Source of the DNA: Funneliformis mosseae
Taxonomy: Eukaryota > Glomeromycota > Glomeromycetes > Glomerales > Glomeraceae
Direction of reading: 5' to 3'
Length of the DNA stretch: 33,325 nucleotides
Assembly: GCA_910592005.1 (NCBI GenBank)
Contig: CAJVPP010000407.1
Location: 1-33,325 of the forward strand
Each line of letters begins with the position of its first letter. Position 1 is the stretch's first letter. This document shows positions 12,340 through 22,418 of the stretch, in pieces. A program made the translations under genes and the position numbers. The notes below the pieces were generated by a model that did no database searches, had not been told where the DNA came from, and worked only from the letters and a program-made list of their open reading frames with translations.

Positions 12340-12673
12340 GACTGTTTTACTTAAAACTAATTGCAATTCTTTTTTATTAAAAAAGGAAAGGAAAAAAAAA
12401 TCATGTTCAATTTTTCAACGGTTACGATAAATGTGCAAATCGCATCGTATCACAATTTCTGATCAGTCAAAAAGAAGGTTTTGTAATATTATGTATGTAT
12501 GTGTATGTTTGGAAATTTCCATTGAAAAAGATCACAAAATAAATAAATAATAAATAAGCATCACTTTTCGCATCGAGGTACAAAATGTAAGATTTCTTTC
12601 TAAGATCACGGAATTTGTTTGGCCAAGTTATTTGATAATTAGAAAGGTGCGGGGTAGACCGTAACTGTACATA

Positions 12674-12681
12674 TCACGTGA
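12674..12681. promoter_or_regulatory. TCACGTGA palindrome upstream of the Kelch gene
   Basis: A perfect TCACGTGA octamer 335 bp upstream of the Kelch start codon. CACGTG flanked by T and A is the classic bHLH (Cbf1/Pho4/USF type) binding site in fungi. Use by a factor here is inference. Confidence 0.35.
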
Positions 12682-12823
12682 AAAGTACTTTAAAAAAATT
12701 TATTATACATGGGGTCTAGGATAATAACCTAAACCGGAGTATAGGATTTAATTTGCCCATTGGAAAATATTTTAATGAAGTTTTTTTCCTTTGCGAAGAA
12801 ATTAAGGTTAAATCATGATATAC

Positions 12824-12831
12824 TCACGTGA
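12824..12831. promoter_or_regulatory. Second TCACGTGA palindrome
   Basis: An identical octamer 150 bp further upstream of the Kelch gene. Two perfect copies within 160 bp of AT-rich DNA are unlikely by chance. A third copy is at 22653-22660, upstream of the kinase gene. Confidence 0.35.
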
Positions 12832-13890
12832 TATAACTTTTTAAAGCTAAAATTCTTTGCGCATTTATTTGTGGTATTCATTTCTTTTGAGCGTTATTTT
12901 TTTTTATATAAATAAAATAAAATAAAATAATAATAAGCAACTATATTACATTAAAAATCTTGGTAGATTTTTTTTTTTTTATCTCTAATTACATCATTTA
13001 TATAAGTTGGCATTTCACTTCATCGGCCTCCAATTCAACCAAAACTTTTAAATTGCATCCCATAAGAACTTTTCAACCATTGTTTGGTGAATGTGCAGGT
13101 GTATATACAAGCTAATTAATTTATATTCAGGATAATTTTCTTTTGCTTACTCATATGACATCGCTTCATTTCCTTCGTTCTATGTTTTTTCGCAGATCAT
13201 TCAGGCGTTGTGCGCATCTTTGTCATTTGAAAGGTATAAATATGTTACCGATGAAACAAAATGTATCCAACAAAAAAATCTTCGAATTTCTTTAAAAAGC
13301 GGAAATAACAAATGATAAGGTTAACGGGTTATTAAAATCACATTACGGATCATGTGATTTACTATGTTCGTTAATAGCAATCATAAATTCATATCTATAG
13401 AAATTTTTCGTTCCTTGAATTTACTTAAATTTAAATATATTGAAATAAAGAAGTTTTTATTTGTTTGACTATAAAAATAATTCCTCTTAAAGAAACATTG
13501 ATATTTTAATTTCAATGTCGACAAAGTACGTTAAGAAAAAAAAATTACTGCTAATGTCTAAAAATTATTACTCACTTATTAAAAATGTTTTTATATGAAC
13601 TTAAAAAATTCTTTAACATCAAAATTTTATATTGAACATAAAATTTTTTATTTTTTATTTTATTATAGTCATTCGAAACTTTTAAAAAAATGTTCATCAC
13701 AAGACGAGTAACCGATAATTATGGCAACTTTGTGATAATAAAGAAACTGCGGTTAATAAGTGCATCATATCATGGATCTAATTTTTCATTTGTTTTGGAA
13801 AACAATAATAATAATAAAATTTAACGAATGATTTACAACTGCTAATATAATTTTTTGAAGTATTCCTCAAGTTTATTATTGCGTTAATTC
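12832..13890. other. Intergenic, possible small spliced relic
   Basis: No convincing gene. About 12990-13098 is an open plus-strand frame ending in the residues QPLFGECA at a possible donor (GT at 13099). A possible acceptor at 13194-13195 leads to HSGVVRIFVI and a stop. No ATG fits and the product is unrecognised, so this is at best a gene relic. An (AAATA)n microsatellite lies at about 12905-12940. Confidence 0.4.
13319..13382 (+). repeat. Mini palindromic repeat, copy 1
   Basis: Contains TATTAAAATCACAT, a short spacer and ATGTGATTTACTA, then TTAATAGCAA. The core arms AAATCACAT and ATGTGATTT form a hairpin with an 8-base loop. It matches the elements at 15590-15656 and, reversed, 16913-16984. 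It is too short to code for anything and is probably a very small MITE. Confidence 0.6.
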
Positions 13891-14112
13891 TTAAACATAG
13901 TTAATTAACTTAGACCTTGTAAATTCAGGATCTCTCACTTGCCTTTTGTAGGATATCCTCATTTGTTCGATAATAGGATCGATGGTGGATACAATGTTTA
14001 TTAAGCTAAGCGAATTAATGATCTGGTGAACTCCTTTTATGTAATATTTTATAACGAAATTTCTTCTCCTAGGTGGAGATGATCTATTTAAATCATATGA
14101 AGTTTGCGTCAT
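13891..14112 (-). CDS. Small hypothetical ORF, 73 codons
   Basis: An open frame from ATG at 14112 to a stop at 13891. The peptide is rich in basic residues (SSPPRRRNF near the start, ISYKRQVRD near the end) and has no recognisable domain, signal peptide or membrane helix. It lies in a less AT-rich island with no neighbouring exon that I can join to it. It could be an orphan gene, an exon of a decayed gene or chance. Confidence is low. Confidence 0.25.
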   Translation of the reverse strand: MTQTSYDLNRSSPPRRRNFVIKYYIKGVHQIINSLSLINIVSTIDPIIEQMRISYKRQVRDPEFTRSKLINYV

Positions 14113-15588
14113 CAAATGTTAATAATACATAATATACCTAAATGGGTCAATAAATTTTACTTTTTGGCGAAAAACGAAAAATGCAATTTATTTCACAAGA
14201 ATAAATCATTATCGTAATATATATATTTTAAAGGTTATTTTTATCTTATACACAACAAGATATAATAATTAAGAATGATTTCTTTAAAATTGAGTTATTT
14301 TTATACTTCCCTCTTCGCATATAACAATATTAAAAAGTGCTTAAACATCTGAACGTAATTTTTATTTAAAGTCGATAATGATGTGATTATTTTGATAAAA
14401 CTCGAAATATCTAACAATCTTACACGAAAAAGCTGATTATATTCGTGTGTTAATTGAGATAATCATTGAGTTAGTTCTTTAAATATATACTTAGATTCTC
14501 TTCTATATAAACTTATAAATGCAGGTTAAAAGTATCCGCACGAGAAATATAAATAATCACTTGCATATGTTAAGTCTCTCCAGAATAATTATCTCGATTA
14601 GAATCTTAAATAACTTACATAAATATATGTAAATTCTTATAGTTATCTCTTTAATACTAACAATACCAAAATAAAGAATACAGTATAAACATGTCAATAA
14701 CCAATCCATTTTATTCTTTCAAGGAAAAAAATATTAAAAATATAAATCATAAAATAATAAGTCTATTCAAATTATTGCTCGTATTAGTATTTCAATTAAT
14801 TTAATTTCATTAAAGAAAATTTCTGTATATATAGCTAACAATGTTCTGTAAGTGTAAGTAATATAAGAATTTTTCTGGTTCCTCAATGAATATCGCAATT
14901 AAATATGTTAAACATTAACTACTATGGATAATTTATCAAGTAATATATTTATGGAATCCAATATAACATGTTTGTTTAAAAATAAATGTAATTCCTCCTC
15001 TGAAATTGTAAACAATAACTTTCCCTTAAAAATAGTTTATTGGATTGTAAATTAACTATAGATATCAATAAATAGTAATCAAAGGTACCAATGTTAAGAA
15101 TTACGTTTGCGAAATTATCATATAAATAAATCGATTATCCGACCAAGTTTCATCATACAATATCATCTTTTTCGCGAGATACATACTTTACAATCAAAAA
15201 CTTTGCTTTAACTAAAAACATTGTTGAAGACTCGAGAATTTTTATCCAAAGATTGTTATCTCTCAAAATAAAAATAACATTAGAAAGAAATCCGCTATTT
15301 ACTTCCAGAATGTATCTGTGCGAATAATATCGACAAAAATCATTTTAGTTTCCGTTGTTTTGGATTTAGACTTTAGATTTTAACGTAGAAGTTAAATAAA
15401 ATAACAATGACAATTCAAATATAAAGTTCACAAATGTGCCAAAGGCATATATGATTTTAGAATCAAAATTTTATTTTTCGAAGTATTTGTTTTTATATTA
15501 CCACACTTAATATGTCTATTTTTAATAAATTCATAATCTAAGAATAATCAAATAATGAATATAAGATAATAAAAAAAAATAATAAGAA
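14113..15588. other. Intergenic DNA, nothing identified
   Basis: Base composition is less extreme than in the flanking repeat blocks (words such as ACTCGAGAATT and CGCGAGAT occur). No open frame of useful length and no structured repeat is seen. Confidence 0.6.
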
Positions 15589-15589
15589 A

Positions 15590-15656
15590 GGTTTGCTATT
15601 AAAATCACATGATTTACTAAGTTTGTAAGTTTGTAACTTAATTTAATAGCAAACCT
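15590..15656 (+). repeat. Mini palindromic repeat, copy 2
   Basis: The ends are GGTTTGCTATTAAAA and, at the right, ATTTAATAGCAAACC, which are near-perfect inverted repeats (14 of 15). Inside is TCACATGATTTACTAA, the same core as copies 1 and 3 but with the central spacer deleted. This copy shows the terminal inverted repeats most clearly. Confidence 0.65.
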
Positions 15657-16763
15657 CTTTTAGATGAATTAAGCAATTTATTATATAGAATTTAAACATA
15701 AATTTTTAGAAGTAAATAATAAGTTTATAAATTTAAGTTTTAGTTAATTATTAAAAGTTAGTTGCAATTAATATTTATAATCTTTTTATCAAATAGAATT
15801 TGTAATAAAAAGGAAAAATCTGCTGAAAAAATAAAAAATGAATAAATACTAAATCTATATTTAGTCTAAAAATTATACTTTGCATATAAAAGTAAAGTTA
15901 AATTTATCCAAAAATTTTATTACAAAAGTCTTATATGACTAAAAAATTAAATTATTAATAATAATTATTATATTAAAATTTAGAATTAAATAAATTACAA
16001 ACAAAATTATAATGATAAATCTTTTAAAGATTTATTAAGCAGTATTATATATAAAATTATTATAAAGAGCACATTAAACTTAGATAATATAATATATAAT
16101 AAAAGCATAAGTTACATATGCAATCAATTACAAATTGAAATTATGTAATATAAATTATATATTAAATTAATTTAAATTAATTTTAATATTTATTTATAAT
16201 AAATTAATAACAAATTTAATTTTTATTATTATAAAAAAATTTTTTTTGTTTTATTTAATATTTATTAATAATAAAATAATAACTTTATTTATATACTTAA
16301 TTATTTTATTATAAAATTTATTTTTAATTATATTTTCTTATAATATAATAATTATTAAAAATAATTGCAATATTAAATTAAAAATAGTAACAATTAGTCA
16401 TAATTAATAGTTAATTAAAGCTTTAATTAATTGATTATTTAACTGATTAATTTTAATTGAATAATTGATTGATCAGTTTATAATTATATAATTTAACTTT
16501 TAACTTATTAGAAAGATTTTATTTAGCTAAATATTATAATTTTAATTTTTACTTTAATATTCTAATATTACATTTTAACTTCTTTATATAATATAATTAT
16601 AATTATTAATATTTTTAATTAATTATATTACTTAAGATTATTCACATAATTATTTTAAATTTTAAATTGAGTTACAATTTAATTGCGTTATAAAAAAATT
16701 TAATTACAACTAAATTGTATTATTTTTTAATTGTAATATCTATTTTTATATATTATATAAATC
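15657..16763. other. AT-rich block between mini repeats
   Basis: No gene. A perfect 20-bp palindrome, TTAATTAAAGCTTTAATTAA, lies at 16411-16430. The rest is poly-AT sequence. Confidence 0.6.
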
Positions 16764-16898
16764 AGTGTTAGGTTTTGGACACATTTTTTAATTTTAAATA
16801 TTTTAAGGTTTTGGACATAGAAAAATGTGTCTATAACCTGTTTATAACCTGTCCAAAATTGTTTAAAATTGTTCAAAATTGTCCAATTTCCTAACACT
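16764..16898. mobile_element. Short inverted-repeat element, AGTGTTAGG ends
   Basis: A 135-bp element with exact 9-bp inverted ends (AGTGTTAGG and CCTAACACT), followed on each side by a TTGGAC word. Inside are repeated words: GGTTTTGGACA twice, ATAACCTGT twice, and AAAATTGTT/AAAATTGTC three times. No clear target duplication is seen. It is probably a small non-autonomous element or a fragment of one. Confidence 0.5.
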
Positions 16899-16912
16899 AA
16901 CATAAATAATAT

Positions 16913-16984
16913 AAGTTTGCTTTAAAATTGAATTACAAATATAGTAAATCATATAATTTATAATGTGATTTTAATAGCAAATCT
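16913..16984 (-). repeat. Mini palindromic repeat, copy 3
   Basis: On the minus strand this reads AGATTTGCTATTAAAATCAC, then TATGATTTACTATATTTG, and ends near AAAGCAAACTT. It is thus the same small element as copies 1 and 2 in the opposite direction. Confidence 0.6.
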
Positions 16985-18032
16985 TCTATATAGTTATTTT
17001 GTATTACAAATATAAAAAAAATAATAATGTATAATTTTAAAAATAGTTTAAAAATTTAAATTATTTAATTTCTAAAAGATACTAGTATTTGTATTTTTTA
17101 TTAATTAATTTGATATACTTTATAAAAGCAATTAATTAATTAATGATTAGATAAATAAAGATTATTTTTATAAGATTTTTCATTATTTTAAAAATTTTAT
17201 AAGTATATATATTTGTTTAAAATATGTTAATAAAAATATTTTTTAATGTTTTTCTTTAAAAAACTTTGATAATTATTACATATAAATTTATAAATTTGTA
17301 ATTTTTAATAATTATATTAATTAAAATTATATAAAATAATAAAAAAAAAGTTTTAAATAAATAAATTTTACATAATACTTAATAAAATTTATCAAATATT
17401 ATCAAAGTTCATTAATTATTATATAAACTTGCTATATATTAATAGTTTTATAATAAGATATATTTGAAAATTTTATTAAAAAAAATCAATTTTATAATTC
17501 ATATTTAAAAATTAATTAAATTAAATTATTTACTTAAAAATAAATTATTATAATAATATAAAGATACTTAAAAGAAAACTGTTAAAAATAAATTTTATAT
17601 TAAATATGATTTTTTAGTAAAATAAATTTAAATTTTAATAAAACTTAAAAAATTTTAAAGTTTTCTTACTTTTTACTATAAAATACTTATATTATTTAAA
17701 ATGCATAATTATTTAAAGATAATTTTTTTAATTATCTAAATAAATTTTATATTTAAAGGTAAATTATTAAAAAATAAATTTATTTATTTAAAAATAAATT
17801 TTTTCACTTTAAAAGCAAATTATATCTTATATTAATTTATATATATTATAGAAGATAATTAAATAGCAATTTTTTATTTAGAAAAATGAAAATCTAGACT
17901 AGATATATTAAATGCAATATCATTCTATTTTGCATATTGATTACCCAATAGAATTCTATATTATTAATGTTATATAATATGTGTTTTATAAAAATTGAAT
18001 ACTATTAATGTGTAATTCTTACGAATTATAAC
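16985..18032. other. AT-rich gene-free DNA
   Basis: Dominated by A and T runs and short self-complementary words such as CAATTAATTAATTAATG. I see nothing coding. Confidence 0.7.
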
Positions 18033-18426
18033 TGTTAGATAGGGTGTTCAAGCAGTTTATTCTTTTTAATTAAGCAGTAATCTTTTAACAGATTGCAGTT
18101 TTATATCAGACTGAGTATCAAAAGTATTTATACTATTACGAGAAGCAGTGATTCGACAAATTGCCAGTAATTTATATCTGTAAAATAATGTATTTATTCA
18201 CAAGTAAAATAATAAAATAAAGAAGAAGAGAAATAAAGGAAATAAAGAAAATAAAATAGGAAAAGAAAAGAAACGAAATACTAAAACTAGAATGTAATAC
18301 AATAGGCCAGTTACCTTTAAAACTACTGAAAACTAACTTGTCAAGTTCCTATCTGTCTGTCTTTTTACATGAATTAAAAAGCTATCTATTTATATAAAAT
18401 AATTACATAAAAAGATATAACTAACA
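18033..18426. mobile_element. Possible solo LTR
   Basis: A 394-bp segment that begins TGTTAGATAGG and ends TATAACTAACA, giving the TG...CA ends and short inverted TGTTAG/CTAACA repeat expected of an LTR. It is richer in G and C than its surroundings, contains a purine-rich tract (about 18218-18290) and has a TATATAAAAT word near its end. No 5-bp target duplication is present and no second copy exists in the window, so this call is weak. Confidence 0.25.
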
Positions 18427-18438
18427 TATCTACTAAAT

Positions 18439-18510
18439 CAACTATGTCTAATATGTCAGTTATGTCTAATATGTCAACTATGTTCAATATGTCAGTTATG
18501 TCACATATGT
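18439..18510. repeat. 18-bp tandem repeat, four copies
   Basis: Four 18-bp units in a row alternate CAACTATGTCTAATATGT and CAGTTATGTCTAATATGT with minor changes in copies 3 and 4. The register is exact, with no indels. It lies immediately beyond the possible LTR. No reading frame or function is evident. Confidence 0.8.
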
Positions 18511-19298
18511 TTGACATATTATATATATTATTTATATCAAATTAGTTGATCTTTTGTACCACATAAGCTGCGTCATATTTACCTGTTCTAAAAAAATCAA
18601 ACATAATAAAAAATTGAATGTAAATTAATAAATTATGCTTTTTATTATAAATATTATCTGGAATTATACTTTAAATTAAAATAGTTATTGTTCTCTAATT
18701 ATATAATTTATTTGCTATTAAAATTAATGATAAGTTATATTGTATATTTTTTTTTTTTAAAAAAAAAGAAAATAATTAAAATTATTATTTTTTTTATAAT
18801 AAAATTTTTTCTTTTTTTTTTTTAAAAAAATTATTTTTATAAAATAATTTCTTTATAGAAAATGATTTTTTTTTATTTTTTATTTTTTTATAATATAGTT
18901 TTCTTTTTTTAGATTAATAAGTAATTATTAATAGTATTTTAAATTAAAATTTTTTTATTTTATCAAATAAGATTTTTTTTTTTTAAATTTTTTTTTAAAA
19001 AAAATTTTAAAGTAAATTTTTTTTAAATTTTTACTAATTTTTTGTAAAATCTTAATATTTTTTAAAATAAATTATTATTTTTATTATTTTAATATTTTTT
19101 TTTTTTACAATTTTAAATTATATACTGTATATATGATGCAGAAAGTCTATACTTAACAATATAAATGTAACACTTAAAAATCTTTCAAATAAAATTTAGA
19201 AAAAATAAACTGGTAACTTTATTCTTTGAGATAAGCTTTATTAAATTACTAATCAGTTTTTCAAAATAAGTTCTATATAAAAAGTTATAGGAAAATAG
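18511..19298. other. AT-rich DNA with long T and A runs
   Basis: No gene. From 18745 to 19115 the sequence is dominated by poly-T and poly-A stretches of 8-11 bases. Confidence 0.65.
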
Positions 19299-19397
19299 AA
19301 AGATGCGGCAGCAAAATTTATAAAGAAAAAAGCCAAGGTTGATGCAGAAGAAAATTTGAGAGAAAAAAAAGGTGAAAAAGCGCATTTTAGTTTCTAA
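19299..19397 (+). pseudogene. Short Lys/Glu/Ala-rich coding relic
   Basis: A 32-codon open frame with gene-like composition (KDAAAKFIKKKAKV, later EENLREKKGEKAHF) that ends in TAA. It is preceded directly by TAG, which could be a stop or a splice acceptor. It looks like the last exon of a charged helical protein. The overlapping minus-strand frame is Phe-rich and is its shadow. The parent gene is unknown. Confidence 0.25.
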
Positions 19398-19591
19398 TTT
19401 TCGTACGTCAAAATACTGTATATACGAGAAGAAATTCGAGGGTCGCGAAATCAAAAAAAAATTGATAATCACCTATAAAATTTATTTAATAAATAATCAA
19501 CAGAATAATAATTATTAACTTTTGCTAATGCTATAGTATCTGTATTCAATTGTTCATTTTATTATTACCAATTAAAAAATATACAAGGGTT

Positions 19592-19960
19592 TTAGCAGAG
19601 GTTAATCTGCATTAAATCACCCTTATCATTTTCTAAGGAAATTATTCTTAGTTGCTTAGTTTTAAGTTGTTTGGTTAAATCGGCCACGGTTATCTTTAAA
19701 TCTTGTAATTCCATTTGGAGTTTGTTTCGTTCATCAATGACAATATCTCGTTCATCTTTTGTTGCTTTATGGCTTGTTCTCTCGCCATTTAAATCATTAA
19801 TGGCAGTATCTAAAGCCGCAAGGGCATTATCCCGTTCGACTAGGTAAGTATCTCGAGCTGCTTCCGCTTGCTTTAAGTCATTATGGCTTTTTTTAAGTTT
19901 AGTTTTAAATCTTTAATTGTTCTTTCTAATTCGTTGTTTTTTTAGAACCATCGTTTTTAT
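19592..19960 (-). pseudogene. Coiled-coil protein relic with frameshift
   Basis: On the minus strand, a frame of about 100 codons ends at TAA 19592-19594. It encodes a highly charged helical sequence with heptad-like spacing (for example DLKQAEAARDTYLVERD and NKLQMELQDLKITVADL). The natural upstream continuation, NELERTIKDLK, is in another frame. A run of four A bases at about 19901-19904, where five would be needed, accounts for the shift. Further upstream, another shift or stop separates it from any start. GC content is much higher than in the flanks. It is a decayed gene for a long coiled-coil protein; the family is not recognised. Confidence 0.5.
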
Positions 19961-20013
19961 AATTTTTTTGAATCCTTAGCCTTAAGATATCAGATACAGT
20001 ATTTTCCTGCAGT

Positions 20014-20163
20014 ATGGAAATTTACCGAGCGTTCTATTCCCCATTAATCAAATTTGATTTTTCAAATTATAGCCGCTTTTCTTATACCATTGAGGACCTT
20101 GTTAAAAAAAAAATTGAATACCCTTTCAAGAAACTTTTTTCATATATAAATAATATTTATTAA
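20014..20163 (+). CDS. Tiny hypothetical ORF, 49 codons
   Basis: ATG to TAA, with mixed aromatic and charged residues (MEIYRAFYSPLIKFDFSNY at the start). No domain, neighbouring exon or known homologue is recognised. It may be chance. Confidence 0.15.
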   Translation: MEIYRAFYSPLIKFDFSNYSRFSYTIEDLVKKKIEYPFKKLFSYINNIY

Positions 20164-20527
20164 ATGATCTTCTCCTTTTAAAGTTAATCGTAGGCTAATT
20201 ATTACTTTAACTTATGTTTGAATTGCGTAACTTTGGCTGAAATATTGATGAGGTCATCGTTACGATACTAATGATATTTTAATTTGGCGCAGAGATTTGA
20301 TTTTATCTTTACACGTTATTTGGAACGAACGTACTGTATTCAAAAGATCTCTAGCTTATAGTGAAACAACACACAAAAAACAAATTATGCAAAAATTATA
20401 GGATATTATAAACATTTTTAAAATCAATCATAACTTTAATATTTATTAAAAAATAAATGATTATACAAGGACAATTATACAACTCATATGACAAGACCAA
20501 AGAGTAGAAAAATAAAAAATAACTTAC
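20164..20527. other. Intergenic DNA
   Basis: Nothing recognised. The right edge borders the donor-like GTAAGT (minus strand, at 20527) of the adjacent relic. Confidence 0.5.
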
Positions 20528-20958
20528 GTGCAACTGCAGCTAGAGTATTGCGATGATAGTAACTCCAAGAGGTACTCAAAAAGTGAGAATCGGATCCCTG
20601 CTCACGGAGTCGGTTGGATTGTTACGCAAGGGAAGGTACAAAGCTAATTCCTCCTCCAGAAAAAGCAGCCCCCTTACCAAAAAAACCACACCATGAATAG
20701 TTTACCAACAAACACTTCCGAATAAAATCCTCTTGAAGCCCACATACTTGTGACTGCAATCAAGACTAGTACTTCACAAAGACTCTAGCCGCTCGCTCCT
20801 CCGGATGAAAAAATATATATATATAAAAAAAAAATAATAATAAAAATAATAATAAAATCACATTACGAAAAATCAAATAAATATACCTTCTTGCCCACTC
20901 CTGTCCTGCTGCCGTCTGCGTTCAAGAGTCCTCTTCTACGTTCTGCTCCACTCCTCAT
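20528..20958 (-). pseudogene. GC-rich spliced gene relic with three stops
   Basis: On the minus strand, ATG at 20958 opens a 24-codon exon (20958-20887, Arg/Gly-rich), followed by a GTATAT donor, an AT-rich intron and a GAG acceptor. Exon 2 (20798-20528) stays in one frame for 90 codons but is broken by TAG (20768-20766), TGA (20762-20760) and TAA (20624-20622). It ends at a GTAAGT donor, so a later exon is missing or unrecognised. Recognisable stretches include CGFFGKGAAFSGGGISFV and STSWSYYHRNTLAAVAR. GC content is about half, far above the surroundings, as seen in recently arrived or repeated genes of these fungi. I do not know its function; it may be transposon-borne. Confidence 0.45.
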
Positions 20959-21351
20959 TACCTATGATGGTTACGCGTTTAATAAAAATAAAGAATATTA
21001 AAAGTTAATAAGGTTCTTTTCTAAAACACATTTTTTTATATCTTGTAATATGAGTTGTCGCGTGAAAAAAAAGGAAAAAAAAAAGTAAAATATTTAGAAA
21101 CACGTAAAATGGGCAAATACATGTGATCATATCAAAATTAAATCAACGAATGATCGGCAGGCATTTGGATCATGTGATAAGTTATATCAGAATATGCTTT
21201 ACTACAACTATTTTTATTTACATTGAGAATTAGAATTGTCTTTGGAAATCATTTTTGGAAAAGAAAATAAAAATCTATCGACCATCCGTACCAAAATAAA
21301 TATCACTTTTTTCACTACACACGACTTTCTCACTCAAACGACACGGTCAAA
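20959..21351. other. Intergenic DNA
   Basis: No gene. It holds ATCATGTGAT-like words (21127, 21170) similar to the core of the mini palindromic repeat, without its ends. Confidence 0.5.
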
Positions 21352-22418
21352 ATGAAAAAATTATGCGAGCAAGGTAAATATTGAAGCATCATTTATTACT
21401 TTCAAATTTTGAATTATAATAATTTTTTAGATGAAGTTAGACATTGCGAATTTTTAGCAAAAGAGAAATAACGAACACATTACTTATAAGACGGTCAAGC
21501 AAGAAGTGGAGGATGATAACAAATGTAAAGGTTTAATCTTCTTAGGGTGTCTGGAATCTACAATGTGGTATTCTGCTGTCGCACAACCCGTAGATGTTAA
21601 TTCAATTCCAATCCTTTATGATATCACCTAAAACGAGTCAGCTATGGATAAAAAAAAAACCTTATATTTTAAGAGAAGACGAAATATTGATTATAGTAAA
21701 GAAAGAATTTCAAAAGAAGTTAGAGCAAGTGATTACAATACGCCTTCCCTAAATAGAGTTCATTAAATGACCCATTTTTACAAAGATGAGGACGATGATA
21801 ATGTCATAATAATTTGTACTTTGCTTCAAAATGAGGATCCAGCAAATGATCAGTTACTAACGTATCTGGCATATCAAAAGGAATCGGTAAACTGAAAGTG
21901 AATCAAACAAACGAAAGTTCTCATTTATCGCCCTAAGATTGCTATTTGCAGAACATTCTAGCAATCAAATTTTGGACGGAAACTTAGGTTATTAAGGTCT
22001 GAAAATTTAATATGTTTAGAAAAGGTAACGCTTATCACAATTATATTATGAATGGTATATTTAGTCCAGACAAACATATATCGAATACGAATGTCAAGAT
22101 AGTTTATGAGACGAATCAGGAACCAGATTTGTGACCTTGATTATTAAAACAAGTGAGTGCCATTATTTTTTTTTTTTAGTCCTCTCATCACAAAAAAATT
22201 AATGAATATAAAAATTGTTATGACATAATCCAGTTTGGTATCTTCATGGATTTCGGGATAAAGTTAGTTTTTCATATACGAAATTTCTTATAATCACTTT
22301 TGGCAATTCATTATAGACCATACGATCGACTTATATGATTATCCAAGTTTTAGTTGGAAAAATACTGTTCAAATAGAATATTTTTGAGGAAAACGAGAAA
22401 TTCATTCCGACAAAGGGT
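21352..22418 (+). pseudogene. Decayed plus-strand gene of unknown family
   Basis: A short first exon (21352-21373) and a GT...AG intron lead to 21431. From there one frame stays gene-like for 154 codons to TGA at 21893-21895. It is interrupted by TAG at 21455-21457, TAA at 21629-21631 and TAA at 21764-21766. Clear protein-like segments are GLIFLGCLESTMWYSAVAQP and DNVIIICTLLQNEDPAND. Further pieces in other frames follow: 22012-22134 (40 codons, FSPDKHISNTNVKIVYE) and about 22315-22418 (DHTIDLYDYPSFSWKNT after a possible acceptor). The exon phases do not join cleanly, so I regard it as a pseudogene. No family is recognised; the right limit is approximate. Confidence 0.5.

Noticed and set aside
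15590..16984. Single 1.4-kb transposon bounded by the two outer TTTGCTATTA repeats
   Set aside because: Each bounding repeat is itself a complete small palindromic element with both ends, and nothing coding lies between.
18439..18510. CRISPR-like array
   Set aside because: Units are contiguous 18-mers without unique spacers in a eukaryotic genome.
19185..19472. 95-codon Phe-rich minus-strand frame
   Set aside because: It is antisense to an A-rich segment with a better coding frame (19299-19397) and resembles no membrane protein family.
21431..21895. Possible alternative genetic code with TAA/TAG as glutamine
   Set aside because: Internal TAA/TAG with final TGA looks suggestive, but the intact genes in the window end in TAA or TAG and the exon phases of this locus do not join, so decay is the simpler reading.
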